The translations under genes and the position numbers were made by a program. 41,834 bases of DNA. Origin: Verrucomicrobiota bacterium. Its GTDB lineage: Bacteria > Verrucomicrobiota > Verrucomicrobiia > Chthoniobacterales > JAFAMB01. The notes below the pieces were generated by a model that saw nothing but the letters and a program-made list of their open reading frames with translations, was not told the origin of the DNA and ran no database searches. Positions 24,584 to 32,645 of the stretch are shown piece by piece. The number at the start of each line of letters is the position of its first letter. Position 1 is the stretch's first letter. The stretch lies in NCBI GenBank assembly GCA_019239825.1, contig JAFAZK010000146.1:1-41834 (forward strand), in the 5' to 3' direction.

Positions 24584-25372
24584 TCACGACATAAACAATC
24601 CGCCGTCGACATTAATTGTCTGGCCGGTGATATATGCGGCGTCATCTGAGGCCAAGAACGTGACCAGGCCGGCAACATCCTCGGGGCGGCCGACGCGTTT
24701 CATCGGGATATTGTTTACCCATTCCTGCATCAATTCGCCGGGTTGATAATTGCCTAACAATTTGCCCCAGGCTTGATCGTTGTAAGCCCACATGTCGGTA
24801 TCGATAATCCCGGGACAGAATGCGTTCACGGTCACTCCGCTTGGCGCGAGTTCTTTTGCCAGACTCTGGGTTATGCCCACGACCCCAAATTTACTGGCTG
24901 CGTAATGAGGCGTGTAGATAAATCCCTGCCTGGCTTGTCCTGAGGCGGTATTGATTATCCGGCCGCTTTTTCTCGGCACCATGTGGCGGGCGGCCTCCTG
25001 GCAGCAGAGAAAAACGCCTTTAGTGTTTACGTCCATCACTTTATCCCACTCGGCTTCGGTGAGGTCCTCGACTTTGGCGATGGTAATGACTCCGGCGTTT
25101 TGAATCGAGACATCAACGGCGCCGAAGCGTTTGACCGCGGTCGCGAAAAGCTTCTCGACTTCGCTTTTAGAAGTGACATCGCAGATCACGGCGATGGCAT
25201 TGGCGCCGGATTTTTCAAGTTCGGCCGCCACTGCCTGAACCTTTGCTTCATTAGCGGAAAGCACGAGGTTGGCGCCTTCGTCAGCGAAGCGGCGAGCGAG
25301 GCCTGCGCCGATACCGCGACTGGCGCCAGTGATGAGGACGGTTTTCTGAACAAAACGCTGAAAAGGAATCAT
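24584..25372 (-). CDS. short-chain dehydrogenase/reductase (polyol/sugar type)
   Basis: A 262-residue classical SDR. The NAD-binding motif TGASRGIG is at residues 15-22, NAG at 92-94, and the catalytic S144, Y157 and K161 are in the HYAASKFG context. The C-terminus ends with the usual YITGQTINVDGG. Overall wording (KELAPSGVTVNAFCPGIIDTDMW) resembles acetoin/butanediol and sorbitol dehydrogenases. It is divergent from a ribose-type sugar importer, so it may oxidise the imported sugar or polyol. A partner SDR lies at the other end of that cluster. The exact substrate is unknown. Complete length. Confidence 0.9.
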   Translation of the reverse strand: MIPFQRFVQKTVLITGASRGIGAGLARRFADEGANLVLSANEAKVQAVAAELEKSGANAIAVICDVTSKSEVEKLFATAVKRFGAVDVSIQNAGVITIAKVEDLTEAEWDKVMDVNTKGVFLCCQEAARHMVPRKSGRIINTASGQARQGFIYTPHYAASKFGVVGITQSLAKELAPSGVTVNAFCPGIIDTDMWAYNDQAWGKLLGNYQPGELMQEWVNNIPMKRVGRPEDVAGLVTFLASDDAAYITGQTINVDGGLFMS

Positions 25373-25394
25373 ATAGAGAAAATCAGATAGGGGT

Positions 25395-25424
25395 TGACAC
25401 GAGAGAAGGTAGATAAGAATATTT
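25395..25424 (+). promoter_or_regulatory. candidate sigma-70 promoter for the sugar importer
   Basis: TTGACA at 25395-25400 is a perfect -35 box. AATATT at 25419-25424 (18-base spacing) is a fair -10. Downstream is an AT-rich leader of about 120 bases to the permease ATG at 25543. The region is the only clear AT-rich promoter-like spacer between the divergent SDR and the importer. Confidence 0.4.
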
Positions 25425-25542
25425 TGTTGTCGATGAATAAAAATTCATTACTGCGTAAAAATTCTGATTTCCCCTATTTTACGGTTTTCCTCTAAAGCTT
25501 TCCTTAACTCTTTTTCTTTCCCCCCAGACTTGATCCCAAGCA

Positions 25543-26544
25543 ATGAGCGACACGAAGAACGCCACCGTTGATCCATCTGCATCCGTCGCCACCTCTAAAG
25601 GCGCGTCCTGGGCCAACTGGGTCATTGGAGTCCAAGGGCCGCTCCTCGGTCTAATCCTGCTGTGCGTTATCTTCGCCTTTACCACCAACGTCTTTTTCTC
25701 GGTACGCAACGCGTTGAACGTCCTCGACCAGGTCACTGTTCTTGGGATCCTGGCTGTTGGCATGACCCTGGTCATTGTGATTGGCGGTATCGACCTCTCC
25801 GTTGGATCGATCCTCGCCTTTGGAATGATGGTGATGGGTTGGCTGAAGGATAGCTTCAATGTTCCTTTGCCGTTAGCGATCCTGATCGCCCTTCTTTGTG
25901 GCGCGGTTTGCGGCCTGATTAACGGCTTACTCGTTACCAAGGCAAGACTGCCCGCGTTCATTGCTACGCTGGCGATGATGTCGATCGGCCGAGGACTGGC
26001 GAATATCGTGACCGACGGCCGCCAAGTCGTCGGGTTTCCTGACTGGTTCACCAGCCTGTCCACGGTCCGGCACTTTGGATTTCTATCGATCACCGTAGCT
26101 CTCTTCCTGATCCTGGTGGCGATTACCTGGATCTTTTTGCGCTACCGCAGCGCAGGGCGCAGTCTCTACGCAATTGGGGGGAGCGCCGAAGTCGCCCGAC
26201 TCGCTGGAATCAAAGTCCAGACGCTGACGATCTGGGTCTATATAGCGGCGGGGACGTTGGCCGGGGTCGCCGGCATCGCTCAAGCCAGCCGCCTGGATTC
26301 TTCGGAACCAAGCGCGGGTCTCGGTTACGAGCTCGATACGATTGCGGCCGTCGTTATAGGCGGAGCGAGCCTAAGCGGGGGAATCGGGGGGATCGGCGGC
26401 ACTATCGTTGGCGTATTGATCATCGGCGTACTTCACAACGGTCTTAATTTGATCGGGGTATCTCCCTTTATTCAACAGATCATTATTGGAGCGGTTATCG
26501 CTGTTGCGGTAATGGCGGACACCTTACGGAGAAAGGAGGCGTGA
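25543..26544 (+). CDS. ribose/xylose-type sugar ABC transporter permease
   Basis: A 333-residue inner-membrane permease of the RbsC/XylH class. There are eight or more hydrophobic segments and the family signature segments VGMTLVIVIGGIDLSVGSILAFG, INGLLVTKARLPAFIATLAMMSIGRG and YAIGGSAEVARLAGIKV. The C-terminal half has GASLSGGIGGIGGTIVGVLIIGVLHNGLNLIG. It is the membrane channel of a periplasmic-binding-protein-dependent importer, working with the binding protein and fused ATPase encoded immediately downstream. The order permease, binding protein, ATPase differs from the ATPase-permease-binding protein order of E. coli rbs. Confidence 0.95.
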   Translation: MSDTKNATVDPSASVATSKGASWANWVIGVQGPLLGLILLCVIFAFTTNVFFSVRNALNVLDQVTVLGILAVGMTLVIVIGGIDLSVGSILAFGMMVMGWLKDSFNVPLPLAILIALLCGAVCGLINGLLVTKARLPAFIATLAMMSIGRGLANIVTDGRQVVGFPDWFTSLSTVRHFGFLSITVALFLILVAITWIFLRYRSAGRSLYAIGGSAEVARLAGIKVQTLTIWVYIAAGTLAGVAGIAQASRLDSSEPSAGLGYELDTIAAVVIGGASLSGGIGGIGGTIVGVLIIGVLHNGLNLIGVSPFIQQIIIGAVIAVAVMADTLRRKEA

Positions 26545-26602
26545 GAAGAGGAGTTCAGAATGGGAATCCCGCAAAACGCCGTCCAGCGTACTTGCCAGGC
26601 CT

Positions 26603-26645
26603 CACCACTCCATCTCTCCATTTCGCCACCACTCCATCTCTCCAT
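26603..26645. repeat. direct repeat, 24-bp period
   Basis: CACCACTCCATCTCTCCAT occurs at 26603-26621 and again at 26627-26645. The pair sits in the spacer before the binding-protein gene and makes a misleading upstream open frame (SPLHLSISPPLHLSI). Confidence 0.9.
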
Positions 26646-26733
26646 ACTCCCCACTGCCCGACTTCCTGCGGTGTTGCCGCAAGGGTCAGGCGAACTCAAA
26701 ACCCAACCACACCCAACCTATCCCCACAATAGA

Positions 26734-27690
26734 ATGATAAGATCCATGTTCCTCCGCAGCACCTCAGTGATCGCGGTTATAGCCGCTGCTGCCTTCGCAT
26801 TTAGTAGTACATCCCCGGTTGTTGCCCAGCAGAAGGATGTGACCATCGGCTTAGCGGTCGCCAACCTGCAAGCAGACTTCTTTAATCAGATCAAGCAATC
26901 GGTCGAAGCCGAAGCCAAGGCTAAAGGTGTCACGGTGATCACCGTTGACGCCAAAGGAGATTCCGCGACCCAGGTTAGCCAGATCCAGGATCTGATTACC
27001 CGCGGGATTAAAGCGTTGATCTATATTCCAGCCGGAGCGACTGCCGCTGGTGTCCCGGTCAAAACTGCGAAAGCGGCAGGGATCCCGGTGGTATGTGTGG
27101 ATCGAACTCCGCCCGATAATCCCGGGGACACTTTTATTGCTACCGATAGCGTTTCGGCGGCACGCACCTTGGGTGAGTACGTCGGTAAAATCACCGACGG
27201 AAAAGGCAAGGTAGGAATCTTGCAAGGTCAGCTCGGCACAACTCCGGAAATGGACCGGGATAAAGGTTTCAGCGAGGCGCTCGCGAAATTCCCAGGGCTC
27301 CAGGTAGTCGCTAAACAGCCGAGCAAGGCATGGATGCAGGACGAAGGGTTTGCTATCGCCCAGGATATGTTGCAGCGGCATCCTGATATCACCGTGTTCT
27401 TCGGTCGTGCGGACGCATTGGCGCTGGGGGCTGCTCAAGCAGTCAAAGTCGGTAACCTGGATCACAAGGTGATTGTGGTTGGGTTCGATGGCGATGTCGC
27501 CGGTCTCAAGGCCGTGCGCGACGGGACCTTAACTGCCACCATGACGCAGCAGACCCAAGGTATGGGCCGCCTGGCGTTGCAGTCCGCCCTTGATCTTATT
27601 GCCGGAAAGAAACTACCCGCAGATCAGCTGCAGGACGCGGTTCTGACGACAAAGGAGAATGTCGAACCGTTCATTGCCAAGCATCCATAA
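26734..27690 (+). CDS. ribose-type sugar-binding periplasmic protein
   Basis: 318 residues from the ATG at 26734; the longer frame from 26560 is repeat-derived. The signal peptide is residues 1 to about 36 (MIRSMFLRSTSVIAVIAAAA through PVVAQQ). The mature protein is a two-lobed type I periplasmic binding protein of the RbsB class: VTIGLAVANLQADFFNQIKQSVEAEAKAKGV, ITRGIKALIYIPAG, PVVCVDRTPPD, KVGILQGQLGTT and the hinge-side VIVVGFDGDVAGLKAVRDG. It captures a sugar for the downstream ATPase and upstream permease. The ligand is probably a pentose, hexose or polyol and cannot be fixed by eye. Confidence 0.95.
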   Translation: MIRSMFLRSTSVIAVIAAAAFAFSSTSPVVAQQKDVTIGLAVANLQADFFNQIKQSVEAEAKAKGVTVITVDAKGDSATQVSQIQDLITRGIKALIYIPAGATAAGVPVKTAKAAGIPVVCVDRTPPDNPGDTFIATDSVSAARTLGEYVGKITDGKGKVGILQGQLGTTPEMDRDKGFSEALAKFPGLQVVAKQPSKAWMQDEGFAIAQDMLQRHPDITVFFGRADALALGAAQAVKVGNLDHKVIVVGFDGDVAGLKAVRDGTLTATMTQQTQGMGRLALQSALDLIAGKKLPADQLQDAVLTTKENVEPFIAKHP

Positions 27691-27753
27691 CTTGTTCCAG
27701 TCTTCGGCCGGCGCGGCTCACCAAGGCCGCCCGGCTTTGTTCGCGAAGTAGAA

Positions 27754-29283
27754 ATGAACGAGCACCCAGCGAAACCGATCGATAACCCGGTAGCATCACC
27801 CCACAAAGGGGCCCGGCTCTCGGTACGTGGACTTGGCAAAAGCTTCGCTGGCATCCAAGTCCTGTCCGGGATCGATCTGGATGTTTATGAAGGCGAGGTG
27901 CTGGCGGTCGTGGGTGAGAACGGTGCCGGAAAATCGACTCTTTCTTCGATTATTGCGGGGCTACTTTTACCCGATACCGGCTCGATGTCGTGGGAAGGTT
28001 CACCTTACGCGCCGGCTTCGCCTCGGGATGCGATGGCGACGGGGATTGGCTTGATCCATCAAGAGATGCGATTACTGCCGGCGCTTTCGGTCGCAGAAAA
28101 CGTGTTTGTAGGGCGGTTACCGAAACGCAATGGATTTGTTGACCGAGAGAACATGCGCAAAAGGGCGGCGGAACAGCTTCACCGCCTTGGGTTGGATATT
28201 TCGCCGGCCACACCGGTTCATCGATTGTCCGTTGCGGCTCAACAACAGGTCGAAATTGCCAAAGCACTGACACTCGATGCCAAGCTTTTGATCTTGGATG
28301 AACCGACCGCGGCGTTAGGAGGTCCAGAGACGGACCGGCTTTTTTCACAGATCGATCGTCTTAAGAAACAGGGCGTGTCCTTCATTTATATCAGCCACCG
28401 CTTGGATGAGATTGCTCGAATCGCGGAGCGAATTGTTGTGTTACGCGATGGTAAGCTAGTAGCCCGACATGCCTCCGCCGATATCCCGGTGAATATCGTG
28501 CTTGAAAATATGGTCGGCCGGAGCGTTGACCGGATTTTTCCTGCCAAGTTAGCTCCGGGTACCAAGGAAGTGTTCCGATGTGAAAAGCTGACTGCTCCTA
28601 ATAGCCGGTTTCGCGAAGTTAGCTTCACGGTCCATAGCGGTGAAATCGTTGGGATCGCCGGGATTGTTGGGGCCGGCCGAAGCGAATTGGTTCGAGCCAT
28701 TGTCGGCGTTGACCCTTTAGCGGCGGGCGAAATTTGGATCGAGGGCGAGCGAATCCAGATTCGCCAGCCCGGCGATGCGATCCGAGCGGGAATGGTTCTC
28801 GTTCCCGAGGATCGGAAGGCGCAGGGTTTGGTATTGGATCACAGCGTGGCCAGCAATCTGTCGTTAGGTAATTACGATCGGATTGGGAGTAAGGGGTGGC
28901 TATCTCCTCAAGGAATCGGCGCTTTTGCTAAGGAAGCTATTAAACGGCTAGGGGTTAAGGGGACACCTCAACAGCTGGCGCGGCACTTGTCGGGAGGTAA
29001 CCAGCAAAAGGTGATTATTGCTCGCTGGATTTCGCGGGTACCCAAGATCTTCATTTTGGACGAGCCAACTCGCGGTATCGATATGGGAGCCAGGTCAGCT
29101 ATCTATGAAACCATTGCTGGTCTGGCCCGCGGTGGAATGGGAGTGATTGTAGTCAGCTCGGACTTAGAAGAAGTCCTGGGGCTCTCCCACCGAATTCTGG
29201 TGCTCAGTCGCGGCCGCCAAAAAGGCATCTTAAATGCCGCGGATACAAACCAGGTCGCCATCATGGACCTCGCGACTTCTTAA
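27754..29283 (+). CDS. ribose-type sugar ABC transporter ATPase, two-domain
   Basis: A 509-residue tandem ATPase of the RbsA/XylG/AraG class. Domain 1 has Walker A VGENGAGKST, signature-like LSVAAQQQVEIAKAL and Walker B LILDEPTAALGG. Domain 2 has the degenerate Walker A GIVGAGRSE that is normal for this class, a canonical signature LSGGNQQKV, and Walker B FILDEPTRGIDMGA. It energises import by the neighbouring permease and binding protein. The 63-bp gap after the binding-protein gene supports one operon. The stop codon's last base starts a decamer repeat array. Confidence 0.96.
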   Translation: MNEHPAKPIDNPVASPHKGARLSVRGLGKSFAGIQVLSGIDLDVYEGEVLAVVGENGAGKSTLSSIIAGLLLPDTGSMSWEGSPYAPASPRDAMATGIGLIHQEMRLLPALSVAENVFVGRLPKRNGFVDRENMRKRAAEQLHRLGLDISPATPVHRLSVAAQQQVEIAKALTLDAKLLILDEPTAALGGPETDRLFSQIDRLKKQGVSFIYISHRLDEIARIAERIVVLRDGKLVARHASADIPVNIVLENMVGRSVDRIFPAKLAPGTKEVFRCEKLTAPNSRFREVSFTVHSGEIVGIAGIVGAGRSELVRAIVGVDPLAAGEIWIEGERIQIRQPGDAIRAGMVLVPEDRKAQGLVLDHSVASNLSLGNYDRIGSKGWLSPQGIGAFAKEAIKRLGVKGTPQQLARHLSGGNQQKVIIARWISRVPKIFILDEPTRGIDMGARSAIYETIAGLARGGMGVIVVSSDLEEVLGLSHRILVLSRGRQKGILNAADTNQVAIMDLATS

Positions 29284-29435
29284 CCGCGAATGGACACGAA
29301 TGGACGCGAAAATTGGGGCTATAGAGACTGCAGTTAAACGCAGATGAAAATGTATGTTGCTATTTGAGTCTTTGAACAGTTTCGGCGCGCTTTAATTTCG
29401 TGTCCATTCGTGTCCATTCGTGTCCATTCGCGGTT
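29283..29435. repeat. decamer repeat, inverted pair
   Basis: The left arm 29283-29313 (ACCGCGAATGGACACGAATG and further units) faces the right arm 29395-29435 (CGTGTCCATT repeated three times, then CGCGGTT) across about 80 bp. The same family occurs at 10764-10970, 12111 and 14635. The right arm is read as a false N-terminal extension (SIRVHSCPF) of the following SDR. Confidence 0.9.
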
Positions 29436-29465
29436 GAGCATTTAGTCTTTTATTCGCGGTTAAAA

Positions 29466-30230
29466 ATGAACTTATTCAGTTTAGAAGATAAAGTGGCGAT
29501 CGTTACGGGGGCGGGAAGCGGGATCGGCCAACGCATCGCAGTCGGTTTGGCTGAGGCGGGAGCCACGGTCGCCTGTTTTGATTTGGAAACCAGTGGCGGC
29601 TTGGCTAGCACAGTTGAACGCATTGAGGCAACTGGCAGAAACGCGATAGCGCTTCGGGGAGACGTCACCCGACGAGAGGATCTAACCGAGGCCATCGAAT
29701 CTGCTGAGAAAAATCTGGGCGCTCTTTCTTTAGCGGTGAATTGTGCCGGTATCGCGAATGCCGCTCCCGCCGAAGAGATGCCCCTCTCGCAATGGCAAAA
29801 GATGTTGGATATCAATCTCACCGGCATTTTCTTGTCTTGCCAGGCCGAAGCCAACGCCATGTTGCCGCGCCGGCAAGGGTCGATCGTCAATATCGCGTCG
29901 ATGTCCGGAATCATCGTCAACCGGGGAATCCAGCAGATTCACTACAACACCTCAAAGGCCGGAGTAATCCATCTTACCAAGAGCCTGGCCATGGAATGGT
30001 GCGATCGCGGCGTCCGAGTTAATTCGATTAGCCCGGGCTACACACTAACTCCCATGAACACCCGCCCCGAGGTCGCGGAACAGCGCAAACAATTCGAAGC
30101 AGATACGCCGCTGGGGCGCATGGCAACCGTTGATGAATTGGTTGGGCCCGCCGTTTTTCTTCTGAGCGCCGCTGCTTCGTTTTGTACTGGCGTGGATTTA
30201 GTGGTCGATGGTGGTTTTGTGTGCTGGTGA
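29466..30230 (+). CDS. short-chain dehydrogenase/reductase (polyol/sugar type)
   Basis: 254 residues from the ATG at 29466; the frame extends to 29400 only through repeat sequence. Classical SDR: TGAGSGIG at 14-21, NCAG at 92-95, a catalytic Ser at 145 or 147, and Y160 with K164 in HYNTSKAG. Its C-terminal VDLVVDGGFVCW resembles D-arabinitol, sorbose and galactitol-type dehydrogenases. It follows the sugar ATPase gene after a repeat-filled gap of about 180 bp, in the same direction, and probably oxidises the imported sugar or polyol using NAD(P). Confidence 0.9.
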   Translation: MNLFSLEDKVAIVTGAGSGIGQRIAVGLAEAGATVACFDLETSGGLASTVERIEATGRNAIALRGDVTRREDLTEAIESAEKNLGALSLAVNCAGIANAAPAEEMPLSQWQKMLDINLTGIFLSCQAEANAMLPRRQGSIVNIASMSGIIVNRGIQQIHYNTSKAGVIHLTKSLAMEWCDRGVRVNSISPGYTLTPMNTRPEVAEQRKQFEADTPLGRMATVDELVGPAVFLLSAAASFCTGVDLVVDGGFVCW

Positions 30231-30249
30231 GGCGGGTGGGGGTAAGCCG

Positions 30250-30888
30250 CTAACCCTTTCGCTCGAAGCGCAACTGTGGCGGGACCTGATCGATCCGATT
30301 CACCCGGACCCCGAGGTCGTTGACTAAGCCATCTTTGAGGCCGTAGATCCATCCGTGGATCTCGAGGCTCTGACCGCGATACCACGCATCTTGGACAGTG
30401 GCGGTGCGGCTTAGTGCCTCTACCTGGTCCGCGACATTCAATTCGCAGAGCGCGTCCGCTTTCACTTCCGAGTCGGCGATTGCGTCGAGTCGTTCATGGT
30501 TTCGGAGGTAAAGCTCCTTAATTTTCGCGAGCCAGTTATCGATCAGGCCATGGTGGGCGCCAGACATCGCGGCTTTCACGCCGCCGCAACCGTAGTGCCC
30601 GCAGACGATAATATGTTCCACCTTGAGAACCTCCACCGCGAATTGAACGACGGAGATACAGTTCAGGTCCGATGGATAGACCAAATTAGCGACGTTTCGA
30701 TGGACGAATAGTTCTCCGGGCATCAAACCAACGACCTCGTTCGCTGGTACTCTGCTGTCAGCGCATCCGATCCAAAGAAATTTTGGGGATTGCTGCTTCG
30801 CCAGTTGGCGAAAATAATCGGGCCTGCCTGAAGTCATGCTCTGCGACCAAGCGCGATTGTTTTCTATCAACGAATCGATTGAGCTCAT
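30250..30888 (-). CDS. beta-class carbonic anhydrase
   Basis: A 212-residue beta-carbonic anhydrase. The zinc and catalytic residues are C42, D44 and R46 (GCADSR), and H98 and C101 (HYGCGG). The surrounding phrases FVHRNVANLV and HIIVCGHYGCGGV match the Can/CynT class. It interconverts CO2 and bicarbonate in the cytoplasm, supplying bicarbonate for carboxylations. The C-terminal segment WYRGQSLEIHGWIYGLKDGLVNDLG is also typical. It converges with the SDR gene, with only 19 bp between the stops. Complete. Confidence 0.96.
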   Translation of the reverse strand: MSSIDSLIENNRAWSQSMTSGRPDYFRQLAKQQSPKFLWIGCADSRVPANEVVGLMPGELFVHRNVANLVYPSDLNCISVVQFAVEVLKVEHIIVCGHYGCGGVKAAMSGAHHGLIDNWLAKIKELYLRNHERLDAIADSEVKADALCELNVADQVEALSRTATVQDAWYRGQSLEIHGWIYGLKDGLVNDLGVRVNRIDQVPPQLRFERKG

Positions 30889-31096
30889 TGCGGGTGGCGG
30901 AGTGTAATCAACCAGCGTCTTCTCGTCTAGAGGAGCTAGAATTTAGGAGCTGGAAAACTCGCTCCCTGCTATTTTTCCACCGGTGTCCCGGGTTTTGACC
31001 GAATGTTGCCGAAACCGATTGCTTCCAAAATAAAAACCGGCAGTTTGGAGCCACAGACCGGCAATACTGATCAAAGAAAAGTCCAGAAATCAATTC

Positions 31097-31645
31097 ATGA
31101 GAAGATGGTTCGAAAGTGCTCTGTGGAGTAGTCGTTTAGTCGTTTTATTAGCGGTGATCACAGCGGTGCTGGCCGGGGTCGCATTATTCCTAGTGATCGG
31201 TCTCCAGACCTTCGGGGTTCTTGCCAATATGTTTCACTGTATCGATCCAACCATGGCGGTTGAACAAAGGGAAACGATTATGAGCGAGAGCATAATTAAA
31301 TTGATCACGATGATCGATGGCTACTTGCTGGGCGCGTTCATGCTGATCTTTGGTTTCGGATTGTATGAGCTGTTCGTTGCTCAGATTCAGGAAGCGAAGG
31401 CATCCATGATGTCGGCGCGTATTCTTCGGATCGAATCGCTCGAGGATTTGAAATCACGGCTTGGTAAAGTGATTCTGATCATTTTGATTGTGGAAACCTT
31501 CAAAGACGGGTTCCAGATCAGAACACAGAGTCCCTTGGATGTCCTCTGCGTGGCTGCCAGTATCGCCCTGATCGGGCTGGCGCTTTATCTTACTCACTCT
31601 TCCGCAGTTGAGAAAGCGAAAGCGGGATCGGAGACGCCAAAGTAG
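31097..31645 (+). CDS. YqhA/UPF0114-family membrane protein
   Basis: A 182-residue inner-membrane protein. It begins RRWFESALWSSRLVVLLAVITAVLAG, as UPF0114 (YqhA) proteins do, then IDGYLLGAFMLIFGFGLYELFVAQI and the conserved-looking SLEDLKSRLGKVILIILIVETFK. There are four hydrophobic segments (about 15-37, 67-90, 125-142, 150-168). The function of the family is unknown. It stands alone between the carbonic anhydrase and cupin genes. The ATG at 31097 gives the normal family start. Confidence 0.85.
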   Translation: MRRWFESALWSSRLVVLLAVITAVLAGVALFLVIGLQTFGVLANMFHCIDPTMAVEQRETIMSESIIKLITMIDGYLLGAFMLIFGFGLYELFVAQIQEAKASMMSARILRIESLEDLKSRLGKVILIILIVETFKDGFQIRTQSPLDVLCVAASIALIGLALYLTHSSAVEKAKAGSETPK

Positions 31646-31672
31646 GCAATACGGCGATACGCGTGCCGAGAT

Positions 31673-31756
31673 AGTGGACGGAGTGGACTAAGTAGACGTA
31701 GTCGACTCTTCTTAACGCGTTGGGCGCCGTACCGTACGGCGTCTACTCCGTCCACT
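31673..31756. repeat. nested inverted repeats
   Basis: Outer arms 31673-31688 (AGTGGACGGAGTGGAC) and 31741-31756 are complementary at 15 of 16 positions. Directly inside the right arm lies a perfect CGCCGTAC-C-GTACGGCG hairpin (31725-31741). The spacer 31646-31883 shows no convincing gene. Confidence 0.85.
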
Positions 31757-31883
31757 TAAGTCCCCTATTTCCGCGCGTGTCGCCCGGTCTCCGCAATCGC
31801 CCTTTCGAGTACCTGCGTGTTATCTATTCGCAGGATGCGCACAGGCTAGCCGTGAACTGCGATCGCGTTATGTTAGCTGTGGC

Positions 31884-32510
31884 ATGGAAGAGCAAAATGG
31901 AACTTATCGTCGCCAATTCTTAGCCAGGTCATTCAAGATGACGGCTCTGCTTGCTCTTGGATCCATCTCGGCGATTCGGCGAGTTTTGGCGCAGGCAAGA
32001 AATATGAAACAACCTGAGACCGCCCTCTTCAAAGACGACGGCGTAATGCCGAACAATCGGCTTCACTTGCTTTTGTACCGCGGAGTTCTCCCGGTCGGCG
32101 GGGCAGACCCGGCGACGCGAGTCGTGCGGTTATTCGCGGCCAACAATTGGACCAACTCATGGCGCAACGGTATCTACCCGTTTCATCATTATCACAGCAC
32201 CAGCCACGAAGTATTGGGTGTGTACCGTGGTTCCGTGACGGTGCGGCTGGGCGGAGAACAGGGAAGAGACTTTAACGTAGGCGCGGGCGACGTGATCGTC
32301 ATTCCCGCCGGCGTTGGGCATAAGAATCTTGGCGCTAGCGAAGATTTCGGTGTGGTTGGCGCCTACCCAGAAGGGAGGGACTGGGATTTATTGACGGGCA
32401 AACCGGGAGAACGCCCGCAAGCGGATAAGAATATAGCATCTCTGCCGATCCCAGATAACGACCCCATGTTTGGGGCAGAGGGGCCGTTGCGAGGGATCTG
32501 GGAAACATAG
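31884..32510 (+). CDS. Tat-exported cupin-domain protein
   Basis: A 208-residue protein. It begins with a twin-arginine signal: R9-R10 in YRRQFLAR, then a hydrophobic stretch (MTALLALGSISAI) and a possible AQA cleavage site near residue 37. The mature part is a cupin: PFHHYHSTSHEVLGVYRGSVTVRLGG carries the His/Glu metal set of motif 1, and GAGDVIVIPAGVGHKNLG is motif 2. The wording resembles the YjlB-type cupins, which are usually cytoplasmic, so a Tat signal is unusual. A Tat substrate would be exported folded, probably with its metal. The reaction is unknown. Confidence 0.8.
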   Translation: MEEQNGTYRRQFLARSFKMTALLALGSISAIRRVLAQARNMKQPETALFKDDGVMPNNRLHLLLYRGVLPVGGADPATRVVRLFAANNWTNSWRNGIYPFHHYHSTSHEVLGVYRGSVTVRLGGEQGRDFNVGAGDVIVIPAGVGHKNLGASEDFGVVGAYPEGRDWDLLTGKPGERPQADKNIASLPIPDNDPMFGAEGPLRGIWET

Positions 32511-32532
32511 CTGCGAAAGGGCGACGTGGGCG

Positions 32533-32640
32533 ATTTTTGGTGGGGCGAGGCTCGCTTCTGGCCCGCGATGTTAACGAAGCCGCTGATGCGCTTATTTTTA
32601 AGAAGTTTCTAGGCCGGAAGACTCGCCGAGCCGGGGTTTA
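32533..32640. mobile_element. MITE-like element, family 2, half copy
   Basis: TTGGTGGGGCGAGGCTC at 32537-32553 matches the left terminus of the 24262-24562 element. CGCCGAGCCG at 32624-32633 lies 91 bases from the equivalent left end, against 92 in the full copy, and is preceded by the same GTTTCTAGG and GGCCGGA words. The right half is absent; the RND pump gene ends just beyond. This suggests that the hairpin-sized half unit is a module in itself. Confidence 0.65.
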
Positions 32641-32645
32641 CAGTG

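Noticed and set aside
26560..26733. Longer N-terminus for the sugar-binding protein
   Set aside because: The extension is translated from a direct repeat, and a proper signal peptide begins at 26734.
29400..29465. Longer N-terminus for the second SDR
   Set aside because: It is encoded by the decamer array; the normal SDR start is at 29466.
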